DNA of 64,000 nt from Acinetobacter soli (GTDB taxonomy: Bacteria; Pseudomonadota; Gammaproteobacteria; Pseudomonadales; Moraxellaceae). Shown here in pieces: positions 25,320 to 35,977 of the stretch. Numbering within the stretch: the first letter of the stretch is position 1; each line of letters begins with the position of its first letter. The position numbers and the translations under genes are program-made. The DNA lies in contig NZ_BBNM01000001.1 of assembly GCF_000760595.1 (NCBI RefSeq), positions 248,001-312,000 of the forward strand, in the 5' to 3' direction. Below the pieces are notes generated by a model. The model was not told the DNA's origin. It saw nothing but the letters and a program-made list of their open reading frames with translations, and made no database searches.

Positions 25320-25863
25320 GGCGTTTCGCTGCGTTCCAAGCATCTAGGGCCGCATGCCGATTGCCAATAATCTGGGCCGAAAGTGTAGCGCCATCGAGCA
25401 ACATCATCATGATCGGTGCTACATTTTTTGCCTGAGTATCATCCATGAGTTCACTTAAAATCTGTTCGATCTCGTGAATCAACTGCTCTTTTTGCTGTGT
25501 AGCAACTCTATTGATTTCATTGGTTTTACTGGGGAACTCATTAATTGCTTTGGCAAATAAGCAGCCCGTAAAGTTCTTTGCGGTAAACCATTCATTGTGC
25601 CAATCAAATACCAGCTCAAGCTTTTGAATGGGTGGAAGTTCATTCGGAATCAACTGACTCAGTGATTCCCGGCAAGCACGGTCACGTTCTTTAAGCACTT
25701 CTAAAATGAGATTTTCTTTGGAGAAAAAATACTTATATAACGTATTTTTTGAGATATCGGCATCTCTGATGATCCAATCCACCCCAACTGCATGGTATCC
25801 AAACGAGCTAAAGAGATCCGTCGCGACCTGCATGATCCGTGATCGTTTTAAGTTTCTTTGCAT
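25303..25863 (-). CDS. TetR-family transcriptional regulator
   Basis: A 186-residue regulator when started at MQRNLKRSR (25863). An ATG at 25947 would add an atypical hydrophobic 28-residue tail. The helix-turn-helix (residues about 8-55) reads IMQVATDLFSSFGYHAVGVDWI, then SKNTLYKYFFSKENLI. The C-terminal domain carries the TetR_C pattern with FTGCLFAKAINEF. It is tail to tail with the diiron-protein gene. The target is unknown. Confidence 0.85.
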   Translation of the reverse strand: MQRNLKRSRIMQVATDLFSSFGYHAVGVDWIIRDADISKNTLYKYFFSKENLILEVLKERDRACRESLSQLIPNELPPIQKLELVFDWHNEWFTAKNFTGCLFAKAINEFPSKTNEINRVATQQKEQLIHEIEQILSELMDDTQAKNVAPIMMMLLDGATLSAQIIGNRHAALDAWNAAKRLIQQT

Positions 25864-26137
25864 CTTTAATCCGTTAACAGAATTCTTAAGGAGCGTTATA
25901 TCGATTTTTATGAATATTAGCACACTACACTGAAATGAGTGGATCAAATTTATTCAAACTGTTCATTTTTAACTGCTTTTATACAATCTTTTCTCATGAT
26001 GTATATTTAAGAACCAGTATATCTTTAGATCGATATTTTTATTTAAAGATCAACTATATACCCATTATCACTCAAGTGATTTTTTGGAATTATGATAAAA
26101 TGGCCACGATTCATGACCATTTTCTCATCAGAAGAAA

Positions 26138-27163
26138 TTAACTAACCTCTAATAAATTAACTTGCTCGGTCTGAACATCACTCATACGTTCTCCCTGAGC
26201 CAACAATGCATCAAAATAGGCTTCAACGACCTGCGCTTGTTGTAATGTGCTATCGACTTGATACATATTTTGACGAAACTCATTGCTCGAACGTAAGCCT
26301 TTGGTGTACCACGCAATATGCTTACGCGCGATTCGACATCCAGAGTATTCACCGTAAAATGCATATAGCTCAGCAAGATGCCCCAACAATACTTCTTTCA
26401 CCTCTAAAATAGTCGGTGCATCTAAATGTGTACCCGTAGCTAAATAATGAGAAATTTCTCTAAAAATCCAGGGGCGCCCCTGTGCCGCACGTCCAATCAT
26501 AATGGCATCTGCACCAGTATAATCGAGAACATATTTGGCTTTTTCTGGGCTATCAATATCCCCATTGGCAATCACGGGAATTTTAAGGCGTGATTTCACT
26601 TCCTTAATCAATTCGTAACGCGCAGTATTTAAATACATGTCTTCACGTGTGCGACCATGCAACGCCAAGGCCGCAATACCTGATTGCTCAGCTTGATTGG
26701 CCACGCGCAAAATATTTTCTTGACCATTTAAAAAACCAAGCCGTGTTTTAAGTGTTACAGGCACATCAACGGCCGCAACTACAGCGTCTAAAATACGCGC
26801 CACCAGATCTTCGTCTTGTAAAAGTGCTGAACCGGCAAGCTTGTTACAGACTTTTTTTGCGGGACATCCCATATTGATATCGACAATTTGAGCACCGTTA
26901 GCCACCTGATAACGTGCCGCCTCGGCCAGTTGCTCTGGGTCAGAACCCGCAATTTGTGCCGAAATTGGAGCCAGTTCACCGTCAAAGTTTGCACGATAAA
27001 GACTTTTTTTCGTCATTCTCAAGGTCTTATCGGCCGTCATCATTTCGCTTACGGCATGACCGGCGCCAAAGTATTTGCACAGTGTACGAAACGGACGATC
27101 CGTTACTCCTGCCATAGGGGCAACGATTAAATTATTTGACAGTTGATAAGACCCAATATACAT
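26138..27163 (-). CDS. dusB: tRNA-dihydrouridine synthase DusB
   Basis: A 341-residue FMN enzyme reducing uridine to dihydrouridine in tRNA. Visible: NLIVAPMAGVTDRPFRTLC, the catalytic Cys in NMGCPAKKVCNKLAGSAL, LHGRTREDMY and VIANGDIDSPE. The C-terminal helical domain contains KHIAWYTKGL. In many gammaproteobacteria dusB precedes fis; here it stands alone, divergent from the DUF1615 lipoprotein gene 81 bases away. Confidence 0.93.
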   Translation of the reverse strand: MYIGSYQLSNNLIVAPMAGVTDRPFRTLCKYFGAGHAVSEMMTADKTLRMTKKSLYRANFDGELAPISAQIAGSDPEQLAEAARYQVANGAQIVDINMGCPAKKVCNKLAGSALLQDEDLVARILDAVVAAVDVPVTLKTRLGFLNGQENILRVANQAEQSGIAALALHGRTREDMYLNTARYELIKEVKSRLKIPVIANGDIDSPEKAKYVLDYTGADAIMIGRAAQGRPWIFREISHYLATGTHLDAPTILEVKEVLLGHLAELYAFYGEYSGCRIARKHIAWYTKGLRSSNEFRQNMYQVDSTLQQAQVVEAYFDALLAQGERMSDVQTEQVNLLEVS

Positions 27164-27244
27164 ATATATTCATACATTTTACGATCAACATAGTATACTT
27201 CATCCGCTTTTTTGACTCATCCTTTTTCAAGGTGTTTTGCTTGC

Positions 27245-28456
27245 ATGAACGATTCAACTCTTTCCGGTGGTTTGCTTAAAACGTTGTCTGTTGCACTTTT
27301 AGGGTTAACAATGGCAGGGTGCAGTGATAGTTCATGGTGGTCAAGCAATGATGAACCCGAACTCAAAGCAGAACAAATTAAAAAACTGATTCCATCACGT
27401 GTGCATGACCGTCAATCGTGGGCCAATGACATTGATGAAATCATGCAAAAACTTAGTATTGCCAAAACCAAAGATAACGTCTGTACCGTCATTGCGGTGG
27501 TCGATCAGGAATCAAATTTTGTGGCAAACCCTGTGGTGGCTGGCTTAGGGGAAAAGTCGGTTCGAGAAGTCAGCACCCGTTTAAACGAGAAATTTGAAGA
27601 TAAGCTGGGCAAAACCATAGGCGGGCCAGTGGCTGGTTATTTTGAAGATGTTCTCAAAAACCAACCGTCTAAAGAAGACAATTACATGAGTCAAATGCGC
27701 AAAGTACGCACAGAACAAGATCTAGATGTGCTGTATCGAGAAATGTTTGACTATATGGCTGGCCATTATCATGTGAGCGCTATTACTGGTGCGGCTAAAC
27801 TTGTCGGTCAGGATATTGCAGAAAAGATGAATCCGATTACCACACTGGGTTCTATGCAGGTCAATATCGTTTATGCCAAAGAGCACAAGCGTGTGAAGCT
27901 GCAAAGTGTCAATGATTTACGCGATGATTTATATACTCAATATGGCGGGCTGTATTATGGCATTCATCGCTTGATGCTTTATAAGGCAGATTACAGTAAG
28001 CCGCTTTATCGATTTGCAGATTACAACTCTGGTATGTATTCAAGCCGCAATGCGTCTGTTCAGGATATGATCAATAAGCTTAGCGGTGAGCAACTTACCG
28101 AAGATGGAGACATGTTGCTTTACAGCAAAGATGGTTCCGTTTTGGGGACCAAGAGTAGCTCGGAAAAAGCCCTGATCAAACTGTTTACGCAAAACAATAT
28201 TCTGATTACACCTAACCAGATTCGTACAGATTTAAAACTTGAAAAAACTCAAAGTTTTGAGCAATCACCGACATATATTGCTATTATTAAATTGTACGAG
28301 AAACAAACGGGCAAAGATGCCCCTTACGCCATTATGCCGCAGGTCGTCATTTCTGGGCCAAAGCTCAGTCGTGATTACAATACAAATTGGTATGCCACAC
28401 GTGTAAACGGAAGATATCAGACATGCATGCAACGCGCAAAACGGATCAAACTGTAA
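27245..28456 (+). CDS. DUF1615 lipoprotein
   Basis: A 403-residue protein starting at MNDSTLSGG; an upstream ATG at 27212 is less likely. A lipobox LTMAGC follows a hydrophobic stretch near residue 23, so it is probably an outer-membrane or periplasmic lipoprotein. The mature part has the TVIAVVDQESNFVANPVV segment, which resembles a lytic-transglycosylase-like Glu environment, and later YNSGMYSSRNASVQ, as in goose-lysozyme-type folds. A muralytic role is possible but unproven for DUF1615. Its end overlaps the HAD gene start by 34 bases. Confidence 0.75.
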   Translation: MNDSTLSGGLLKTLSVALLGLTMAGCSDSSWWSSNDEPELKAEQIKKLIPSRVHDRQSWANDIDEIMQKLSIAKTKDNVCTVIAVVDQESNFVANPVVAGLGEKSVREVSTRLNEKFEDKLGKTIGGPVAGYFEDVLKNQPSKEDNYMSQMRKVRTEQDLDVLYREMFDYMAGHYHVSAITGAAKLVGQDIAEKMNPITTLGSMQVNIVYAKEHKRVKLQSVNDLRDDLYTQYGGLYYGIHRLMLYKADYSKPLYRFADYNSGMYSSRNASVQDMINKLSGEQLTEDGDMLLYSKDGSVLGTKSSSEKALIKLFTQNNILITPNQIRTDLKLEKTQSFEQSPTYIAIIKLYEKQTGKDAPYAIMPQVVISGPKLSRDYNTNWYATRVNGRYQTCMQRAKRIKL

Positions 28457-29076
28457 ATCTTGCACTTTTTGATTTTGATGGCACCTTATGCACGAGAGAC
28501 AGTTTTACGCATTTTATTTTTTATGCCTTGTCTAAACGCCATATTGTGCGTCAGGGCATTAAAATTTTGCCTTGGATTCAGGCATATTATTTAAAGCTTT
28601 ACCCTGCCCCGTCCATGCGGATCAAACTATTCGACAGCATGTTTCGTGATACTCCGTTGCCCCCCATTCAGCAACTCGCAAAAGAATATGCGCAGCAATT
28701 GATGAATCATCTTGATCCGAAACTGTACGCTCAGCTCAAACAACATCAGTTGCGTGGCGATAAAGTGGTGATCGTCTCGGCTTCAATAGACTTATATCTC
28801 AAACCATTGGCTGATCTACTCGATGTTGAACTGATTTGTACCGAAGTCGATATCCGCAATCAAATCATCACTGGCACGTATACCACACCCGACTGTAGTT
28901 CTGAGCAAAAAAAGCAGCGTGTTTTAAGGCAGTATAATTTAGACCATTTTGAACTGGTTTATGCTTATGGCAATAGCCATGAAGATTTAGAGATGATGTC
29001 GTTAGCCGATGCCAGCTATATGGTTGGCGAAGATCAAACATTACCTCACATTGAGCAACTTAAGAAATTTGCCTAA
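28423..29076 (+). CDS. HAD-IB family phosphatase
   Basis: A 217-residue HAD hydrolase starting at MHATRKT (GGAAG upstream). Motif I is FDFDGTLCTRDS, motif II VIVSASID, then SSEQKKQRVL (Lys), and motif III YGNSHEDLEMM. The layout fits SerB/CicA-like subfamily IB phosphatases acting on small phosphomonoesters such as phosphoserine or lysophospholipid head groups. It overlaps the DUF1615 gene, so the two are coupled. The substrate is unknown. Confidence 0.85.
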   Translation: MHATRKTDQTVNLALFDFDGTLCTRDSFTHFIFYALSKRHIVRQGIKILPWIQAYYLKLYPAPSMRIKLFDSMFRDTPLPPIQQLAKEYAQQLMNHLDPKLYAQLKQHQLRGDKVVIVSASIDLYLKPLADLLDVELICTEVDIRNQIITGTYTTPDCSSEQKKQRVLRQYNLDHFELVYAYGNSHEDLEMMSLADASYMVGEDQTLPHIEQLKKFA

Positions 29077-29103
29077 TATCAATCAAGACAGATAAAAAAT
29101 TTC

Positions 29104-29139
29104 AAAAAAAAGCCCAGACATTCATTCTGGGCTTTTTTG
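29104..29139. terminator. Bidirectional terminator between the HAD gene and proB
   Basis: Stem AGCCCAGA/TCTGGGCT (29111-29118 and 29126-29133) flanked by A7 on the left and T6 on the right, which works for both convergent genes. Confidence 0.85.
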
Positions 29140-29152
29140 TTCACATTGGATC

Positions 29153-30286
29153 TTAATAAATCGCCATATGATTGCGATGAATCATTTCAAGTGATCGAGC
29201 TTCACCCAATACCTGATAGACTTTATCTGAAGCGAGGCCTTTGATGATCTCAGCCGAACGTGAACTAAAATTCACTCGCCCAACCGCAATTCGCTGCCCC
29301 AATTGATCAACACACTCAACCACATCACCACGATTAAAATGGCCTTCAACCGCTTTAACGCCTACAGGCAATAAACTACGATGACGCTGTTTAATCGCAT
29401 CGACGGCACCATCATCAATGACTAAACGACCAGCCGTTTGCAAATGTGCGGCAAGCCACTGCTGATGCGCAGTCATACGATCTTTATCGGTACTAAAGAG
29501 CGTTCCGAGCATTTCACCCGCCATTAAGCGAGACAAGACACGGTCGCTTTCACCGCTGGCAATCAATGTTGGACAACCAGACTTCGCGGCTAAGCGTGCT
29601 GCACGTACCTTAGTCACCATACCGCCGCGGCCTAAAACTCCACCACCACCGGCCATTTCAAACAAACGATCGTCGAGTGCATTGACGATGGTGAGCAGTT
29701 TTGCTTCTGGATTATTGCGTGGGTCGGAGTCAAACATCCCTTGCTGATCGGTCAAAATAATCAGCAAATCAGCATGTACTTGGCCCGCCACCATCGCTGC
29801 CAGCGTATCGTTGTCGCCAAAACGAATTTCATCGGTCGAAACAGTGTCATTTTCATTGATCACCGGAATCACACGCCACTCAATCAGATTTTGCAAGGCA
29901 TCACATGAATTGAGATAACGTCGACGATCTGCCAGATCATCATGGGTTAGCAAGACTTGAGCCGTCTGAATCGAGTGCTTATCGAGCACACTCGACCACG
30001 TGTGAATCAAGCCCATTTGACCAATGGCCGCACAGGCTTGAAGACTGGGTAGATCGGTGGGTCGGCTCGAAAGCTTCATGCGAACCATACCTTCTGCAAC
30101 CGCACCAGACGACACCAATATAATTTCGTGTCCGGCAGTGTGTAGATCGGCAATTTGAGTTGCCCAATGCGAAATTGCATCTAGATCTAGACCTTGTCCG
30201 TTGGCGGTAAGAAGAGATGATCCGATTTTAACAACGATACGTTTACACGCCTTGAGCTGTCGTTGCCCATCGATCACTTCAATCAT
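29153..30286 (-). CDS. proB: Glutamate 5-kinase ProB
   Basis: A 377-residue enzyme phosphorylating glutamate in the first step of proline synthesis. The amino-acid kinase domain (about 1-260) has [45 protein letters not shown] and [14 protein letters not shown]-terminal PUA domain (about 280-365) includes [19 protein letters not shown]. It follows obgE by 18 bases in one operon. Feedback inhibition by proline is typical of the family. Confidence 0.95.
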   Translation of the reverse strand: MIEVIDGQRQLKACKRIVVKIGSSLLTANGQGLDLDAISHWATQIADLHTAGHEIILVSSGAVAEGMVRMKLSSRPTDLPSLQACAAIGQMGLIHTWSSVLDKHSIQTAQVLLTHDDLADRRRYLNSCDALQNLIEWRVIPVINENDTVSTDEIRFGDNDTLAAMVAGQVHADLLIILTDQQGMFDSDPRNNPEAKLLTIVNALDDRLFEMAGGGGVLGRGGMVTKVRAARLAAKSGCPTLIASGESDRVLSRLMAGEMLGTLFSTDKDRMTAHQQWLAAHLQTAGRLVIDDGAVDAIKQRHRSLLPVGVKAVEGHFNRGDVVECVDQLGQRIAVGRVNFSSRSAEIIKGLASDKVYQVLGEARSLEMIHRNHMAIY

Positions 30287-30304
30287 TTTTCCCTCGAGTT
30301 CGTC

Positions 30305-31537
<1,233 letters not shown>

Positions 31538-31655
31538 CTATTCTGCCATATTTTAAAGGATTTCTCGAATATAAAATCAGTTATTTCACCTGTACGCGAG
31601 AAAGCCGATGCAGAGGCTTGCTGTATATGAAGAACAACATCTTCATTTGAGCTGT

Positions 31656-32336
31656 TTAGGGGTGTATATTTCGTAGTGGTAACTGGATGTGCATATCCAG
31701 ATTGGCCTGTGTTTCTCTTACCTCGTTATACATAATGGCATTAAATGTCGCGACTTTTCGCATGGTCATCGGATCATCAATATTCAAAGTCGGTTTAAAC
31801 TGATGTTTCACAGCCAGATTGATTGGTTCGTCAAACTCAAAATACACCGGACCATTAAATACAATTTTAATGGGCACCTGATAAGTACGATTCAAACGAA
31901 ATGGCACATCCAGCCGAATCGGAATATTCATTTTCAGCGGAAATTTAGGTAACAGCTGATTTTGGTAAATCAGATCTGTCGTGCTCTCGACCGGCATCTG
32001 TTCATCAATTTTTATGGTGGTTAAATAATCCACACTCACAGAAACAGGTGTTTCTACTTCAAAGGCCAACTGAGCCAGATATTTGCCTTTAAGGGGCAAG
32101 GAAAGCTGTCGGTTAATGTGGATATCGGTATTGAGCTGCCCCATAGAATGGGTTTCTAAATGGTTGCCTACCTCGATGCGTGTAGGCAAATACTCCGATA
32201 ATTGCACCTGTGCATGCTGCGCTGAAACATACATGGAAGCCTGAATGTTGAGGTAAAGCCAAAATAGCAATGCCACAAGACCAACCACCGCAACAAAGCT
32301 CAGTAATGTGCGTTTCAATGATCCAAATAACCACAT
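31656..32336 (-). CDS. Membrane-anchored beta-rich protein of unknown function (second of a pair)
   Basis: About 226 residues. The ATG at 32336 is preferred over a GTG at 32342 because GGGGGT lies five to six bases before it, overlapping the upstream stop. One N-terminal membrane helix (about residues 8-30) is followed by a long extracytoplasmic chain of short beta strands with recurring Pro-Leu/Pro-Ile units such as NIPIRLDVPFRLNRTYQVPI. No catalytic motif was recognised. It lies nine bases behind a similarly built protein and is probably cotranscribed with it. A structural or lipid-groove role is conceivable but unsupported. Confidence 0.7.
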   Translation of the reverse strand: MWLFGSLKRTLLSFVAVVGLVALLFWLYLNIQASMYVSAQHAQVQLSEYLPTRIEVGNHLETHSMGQLNTDIHINRQLSLPLKGKYLAQLAFEVETPVSVSVDYLTTIKIDEQMPVESTTDLIYQNQLLPKFPLKMNIPIRLDVPFRLNRTYQVPIKIVFNGPVYFEFDEPINLAVKHQFKPTLNIDDPMTMRKVATFNAIMYNEVRETQANLDMHIQLPLRNIHP

Positions 32337-32345
32337 AGTCACCCC

Positions 32346-33074
32346 CTATTGCACGCCCGACTGGACAGCAGTTGAGGGAGCAGCAACGGGTTGTTTCTTT
32401 AGCGTCACGCTAGACAGCGGAATTTTTAATTCGCCTTTCTGAATTTTGATAGGCAAGGTATTCTTCACTTCTACGCTTGCTGCAAGTGCAGTTTTGATTG
32501 GTACATTTAAATGCCCATCGACTGGAATATTGGTTTTCAAGGTCGTGTTGAGCGGTATATTTAAGTTTTCTTGAAGCACTGTTCGCACAGGCGCATCAAA
32601 TTTTAGATGGACGTTTTGATCAAGTGGCACTTGAATGTCTAGAGGTACGTCTAGGTTAATGGGAATGGTGCCTTTAATCGGCAGCGTGATATCACGTCCG
32701 AGTACTCTGACCTGTACTTTGGTATCAATCGGTAAATCCTGACGAACCTTGAGCACTTCTTTTACCGGAATGATGGTTTTAATCGGCACCTGATTATCAA
32801 AGTACACCCGCGGCGTCAGCGTTTGAGTGAGTGGGATATTCAGGTTTTCGTGTATAGGAATAGTGGCATTGACGCGTCCGCTCACATCCACATTCAAGGC
32901 ATCCTGAATTTTAACTTTGGCTTGAAGTGGTTCTTGTAAATCAATATTCACGGCCTGATTTTCAAGCGGGATATACACATTAAAATGTTTAAATACCCAG
33001 ATACCAATCGTAACACCGACAATACTGGCCAGCACAATAAACACCAGCCCTCCGAGCAATTTCTTGACCTGCAA
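32346..33074 (-). CDS. Membrane-anchored beta-repeat protein of unknown function (first of a pair)
   Basis: About 242 residues. Two TTG starts are possible; the one at 33074 has AAGGAA six bases upstream, while 33092 lacks a ribosome site. An N-terminal membrane helix (LGGLVFIVLASIVGVTIGIW) is followed by about nine to ten repeats of roughly 18-22 residues around a V/I-P-I/L core (NLNIPLTQTL, TIPINLDVPLDIQVPLDQNV, HLNVPIKTAL). It looks like an elongated periplasmic beta structure. The family is not recognised. It is followed by the shorter relative at 31656. Confidence 0.68.
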   Translation of the reverse strand: MQVKKLLGGLVFIVLASIVGVTIGIWVFKHFNVYIPLENQAVNIDLQEPLQAKVKIQDALNVDVSGRVNATIPIHENLNIPLTQTLTPRVYFDNQVPIKTIIPVKEVLKVRQDLPIDTKVQVRVLGRDITLPIKGTIPINLDVPLDIQVPLDQNVHLKFDAPVRTVLQENLNIPLNTTLKTNIPVDGHLNVPIKTALAASVEVKNTLPIKIQKGELKIPLSSVTLKKQPVAAPSTAVQSGVQ

Positions 33075-33179
33075 CGTACTTTCCTTTTGCAACTTTTTTA
33101 TTTTACTTGGCTTTCAGCTTGGTAATCACTCACCAATATCCAGCTTGGTTTCCAATTTAACTGTCATTACATCATACAT

Positions 33180-33210
33180 AAAAAAGCCCAGTCGAAACTG
33201 AGCTTTTTAT
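33180..33210 (-). terminator. Terminator after the GAPDH gene
   Basis: AAAAGC-C-CAGT / ACTG-A-GCTTTT with a CGAA loop and one mismatch. A-run and T-run flank both sides, about 16 bases past the gene at 33226. Confidence 0.7.
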
Positions 33211-33225
33211 ATTTTTTAAACTGGC

Positions 33226-34683
33226 TTATGCCACGCTAAGTGCAGGCACTTTCGGATAGTTTACGCCACACATTTTTTCTGCAATACGAAGTACCTGACA
33301 GCTATAGCCAACTTCGTTGTCGTACCATACATATGCTGTCAAATGTGTACCTGATGTAATGGTTGCTTGCGCATCAAATACACCTGCAGTACGTGAGCCG
33401 ATAAAGTCGCTTGAAACTACTTCAGTCGAATTGGTATACCCAATTTGACCTTGAAGGTTTGAGTTGATTGAAATTTGACGAATATATTCATTCACTTCAT
33501 CACGATCAACTTCTTTCTCAAGCGTTAGATTCAAAATCGCCAATGAAACGTTTGGTGTTGGTACACGTACCGAGTTACCTGTGAGTTTACCTTTCAGTGC
33601 AGGTAATGCTTTGGCCACCGCTTTTGCAGCACCAGTTTCGGTAATCACCATGTTGAGTGTTGCAGCACGGCCACGACGGTCTGCCTTGTGGTAGTTATCG
33701 ATGAGGTTTTGGTCATTGGTAAATGAGTGAACAGTTTCCACGTGACCATTTAAAATCTTGTATTTATCATCGATTACTTTAAGTACACCAGTGATGGCAT
33801 TCGTTGTACAGCTTGCAGCAGAAATGATTTTATCTTCATCTAAAATGTCGGCTTGGTTTACACCAAATACCACATTTTTCATGTCGCCTTTACCTGGTGC
33901 AGTCAATACTACACGTGCAACACCTGGGCACTTCAAATGTTGGCTCAAGCCATCAAGATCACGCCATTTACCAGTGTTGTCGATCAAAAGCGCATTGTCG
34001 ATACCATAAGCAGTGTAGTCTACTTCTGCTGGACTCGATGCATAAATCACTTTGATGAACTTACCGTTTGCAATAATTGCTTCGTTTTCTTCATCAATTG
34101 AAATCGTACCGTCGAATGAACCGTGAATTGAATCACGACGTAGCAAAGATGCACGTTTTGCCAAGTCGCCATCAGATGATTTACGAACCACAATGGCTTT
34201 TAAGCTTAAACCGCGACCCAAACCAGATTGGCTGATAATCAAACGCGCCAAAATACGACCGATACGACCAAAACCGTAGAGAACGACATCTTTTGGCTCT
34301 TCAGAGGCTGCATTGCCCTTGATTGATTCAACAGCTTGCGCAACAAAAGCGTCGACATCGCCACCTTGCTGTTTGTAGGCCACTGCCAGCTTACCAATAT
34401 CTACTTCGGCAGAACCAATATTGTCAAGTTTTGCCAAGGCTTCCAAAATTGGGAAAGTATTCACAACAGAAAGCTCGACATCGACAACACGTGTACGACG
34501 ATGTGATTTCAAGATCTGGATGACAGAGCGGTTAATTAAAGAACGGCCATAAACAGAAACAACGATATTTTTTTCGCGATACAACTTGCCAATCAAAGCG
34601 ATCATATGTTCCGCGATTTCTTCGCGATTTGTCCAACGTCCTTGATGTTCAGCATGCAGTGCGATGATAGTCTCTTTGCTCAC
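33226..34683 (-). CDS. Glyceraldehyde-3-phosphate dehydrogenase, long form
   Basis: A 485-residue member of the GAPDH family. The NAD Rossmann motif LYGFGRIGRILARL starts near residue 135. The catalytic Cys lies in SAASCTTNAITG and the C-terminal YDNEVGYSCQVLR is present. The first ~130 residues are an extension absent from the usual 330-residue GapA; similar long forms occur in pseudomonads. The enzyme interconverts glyceraldehyde 3-phosphate and 1,3-bisphosphoglycerate. Acinetobacter lacks standard Embden-Meyerhof glycolysis, so a gluconeogenic role is likely. It is a single-gene unit with its own terminator. Confidence 0.88.
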   Translation of the reverse strand: MSKETIIALHAEHQGRWTNREEIAEHMIALIGKLYREKNIVVSVYGRSLINRSVIQILKSHRRTRVVDVELSVVNTFPILEALAKLDNIGSAEVDIGKLAVAYKQQGGDVDAFVAQAVESIKGNAASEEPKDVVLYGFGRIGRILARLIISQSGLGRGLSLKAIVVRKSSDGDLAKRASLLRRDSIHGSFDGTISIDEENEAIIANGKFIKVIYASSPAEVDYTAYGIDNALLIDNTGKWRDLDGLSQHLKCPGVARVVLTAPGKGDMKNVVFGVNQADILDEDKIISAASCTTNAITGVLKVIDDKYKILNGHVETVHSFTNDQNLIDNYHKADRRGRAATLNMVITETGAAKAVAKALPALKGKLTGNSVRVPTPNVSLAILNLTLEKEVDRDEVNEYIRQISINSNLQGQIGYTNSTEVVSSDFIGSRTAGVFDAQATITSGTHLTAYVWYDNEVGYSCQVLRIAEKMCGVNYPKVPALSVA

Positions 34684-34748
34684 AGATACGTCCTCTAATT
34701 AATGTTATCTAGGCGTGAATTTCAAAACGCGATAATTGTAAATCAAAA

Positions 34749-34772
34749 GGCGCCAAGATTAAATCGGGCGCC
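34749..34772. repeat. GGCGCC pair upstream of the GAPDH gene
   Basis: Two GGCGCC copies 12 bases apart in an otherwise AT-rich leader, about 65 bases before the GAPDH start. On the minus strand the pair is followed by TTTT, so it could form an attenuator or a late terminator for rarD. The function is undetermined. Confidence 0.35.
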
Positions 34773-34930
34773 AGCGCTTACACCTATATTTTTTCATATA
34801 ATTACTATAAATTTATAAAATGATTAAAAATATTTTTTAAAATTTATTTATAATATTTCGTGACGAAATTATTAAACGTCAAAATATGCTTAGAAAACAA
34901 GCATTATTCATTAAAAGCTTCATTTCTTGT

Positions 34931-35863
34931 TCAATTTTCATCCTGCCTCTTTTCATATTGAGCGACATTACGTTTCAGCATACGCGTGTTGCGTTGCTGT
35001 CGCCATAAATGCAATGCACCTTCTACCACCAATAACAGCACAGCCACCCAAATTGGGATATAAGTCCACCAGTCTTCTGGGTTGATTGTTTCTCCAATCA
35101 TGAGCGAAGCAAGCGCCAGTAAAATTGGCTCTAAATAGCTAAGCAATCCAAACAATACCATGGGTAAAAAGCGGCTCGCCAAAATATAACTTCCAAGTCC
35201 AATGGCACTGAATAACCCAAGCCCAGTCACCACCAAAAGTAAATTTAATATGCTCCATCCGTCAGGTACGGTGCCCAAATACGACACATAATAAAATGCA
35301 ACCGGTAAGCTGAGGACGATATCCCACCAGAAGCCACCTAAATGATCAGTTTTAAGTTTGCGTCGTAAAAAGAAATACGCAGCATAACCAAAGGCGACCA
35401 ATAAGGTTTCCCATGCGATGGTGCCTTGTTGCCAAATTTCATGTGCAACGCCAAGTATCGCAAGAGCAACTGCCGCTTGCTGAAACTTAGAGAGTTTTTC
35501 CTTGTAAAAAAGACTGCCCACCAATACTAAAACCAAGGGCAGTAGAAAATAACCGAGCGATACCTGCAATCCCCGACCATTCATTGGCCCCCACATAAAT
35601 AGCCAAAGCTGGATCGACACTAAAAGAGATGAAAGCAAGAGATACAGTAGAAAAACGGGGTGTTGTTTTATTTTTTCATAAATCTGTTTAATGAAATGTA
35701 AATCCCCGATTAACCACATAAATAAGGTTAAAAAAGGCAAGGTTGAAATCATGCGCCAACCAAAAGTTTGCTCTGCGTTTATTCCGGTCAAAAGCTGGCT
35801 ATAAAAGTACAACACCCCAAACGTAACCGATGCCAAAACCGACAGCGCAATCCCCTGAAGCAT
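34931..35863 (-). CDS. rarD: EamA-family transporter RarD
   Basis: A 310-residue protein with about ten membrane helices. It starts at MLQGIALSVLASV (35863), where GGGGGAGAG gives a good ribosome site; a start at 35923 would add an unusual charged tail. The N-terminus ASVTFGVLYFYSQLL matches RarD-type DMT exporters (two EamA repeats). RarD function in E. coli is only loosely linked to chloramphenicol sensitivity. The lipocalin gene lies upstream behind a terminator. Confidence 0.85.
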   Translation of the reverse strand: MLQGIALSVLASVTFGVLYFYSQLLTGINAEQTFGWRMISTLPFLTLFMWLIGDLHFIKQIYEKIKQHPVFLLYLLLSSLLVSIQLWLFMWGPMNGRGLQVSLGYFLLPLVLVLVGSLFYKEKLSKFQQAAVALAILGVAHEIWQQGTIAWETLLVAFGYAAYFFLRRKLKTDHLGGFWWDIVLSLPVAFYYVSYLGTVPDGWSILNLLLVVTGLGLFSAIGLGSYILASRFLPMVLFGLLSYLEPILLALASLMIGETINPEDWWTYIPIWVAVLLLVVEGALHLWRQQRNTRMLKRNVAQYEKRQDEN

Positions 35864-35928
35864 ATCTCTCCCCCGCTTGACCAAATAATCAAAAAGACGT
35901 TGTACAATACTGAATTTAAACATCTAAT

Positions 35929-35963
35929 AAAAGAAAAACCACGCTAGGCATGGTTTTTCTTTT
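35929..35963 (-). terminator. Terminator after the lipocalin gene
   Basis: A perfect 13-base stem, AAAAGAAAAACCA/TGGTTTTTCTTTT (35929-35941 and 35951-35963), lies 15 bases past the lipocalin stop. The U-rich arm serves as the release tract. Confidence 0.8.
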
Positions 35964-35977
35964 CATCTATGTAGCGC

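Noticed and set aside
34749-34772. A riboswitch in the GAPDH leader
   Set aside because: Only a simple GGCGCC pair is present, without any recognisable aptamer core.
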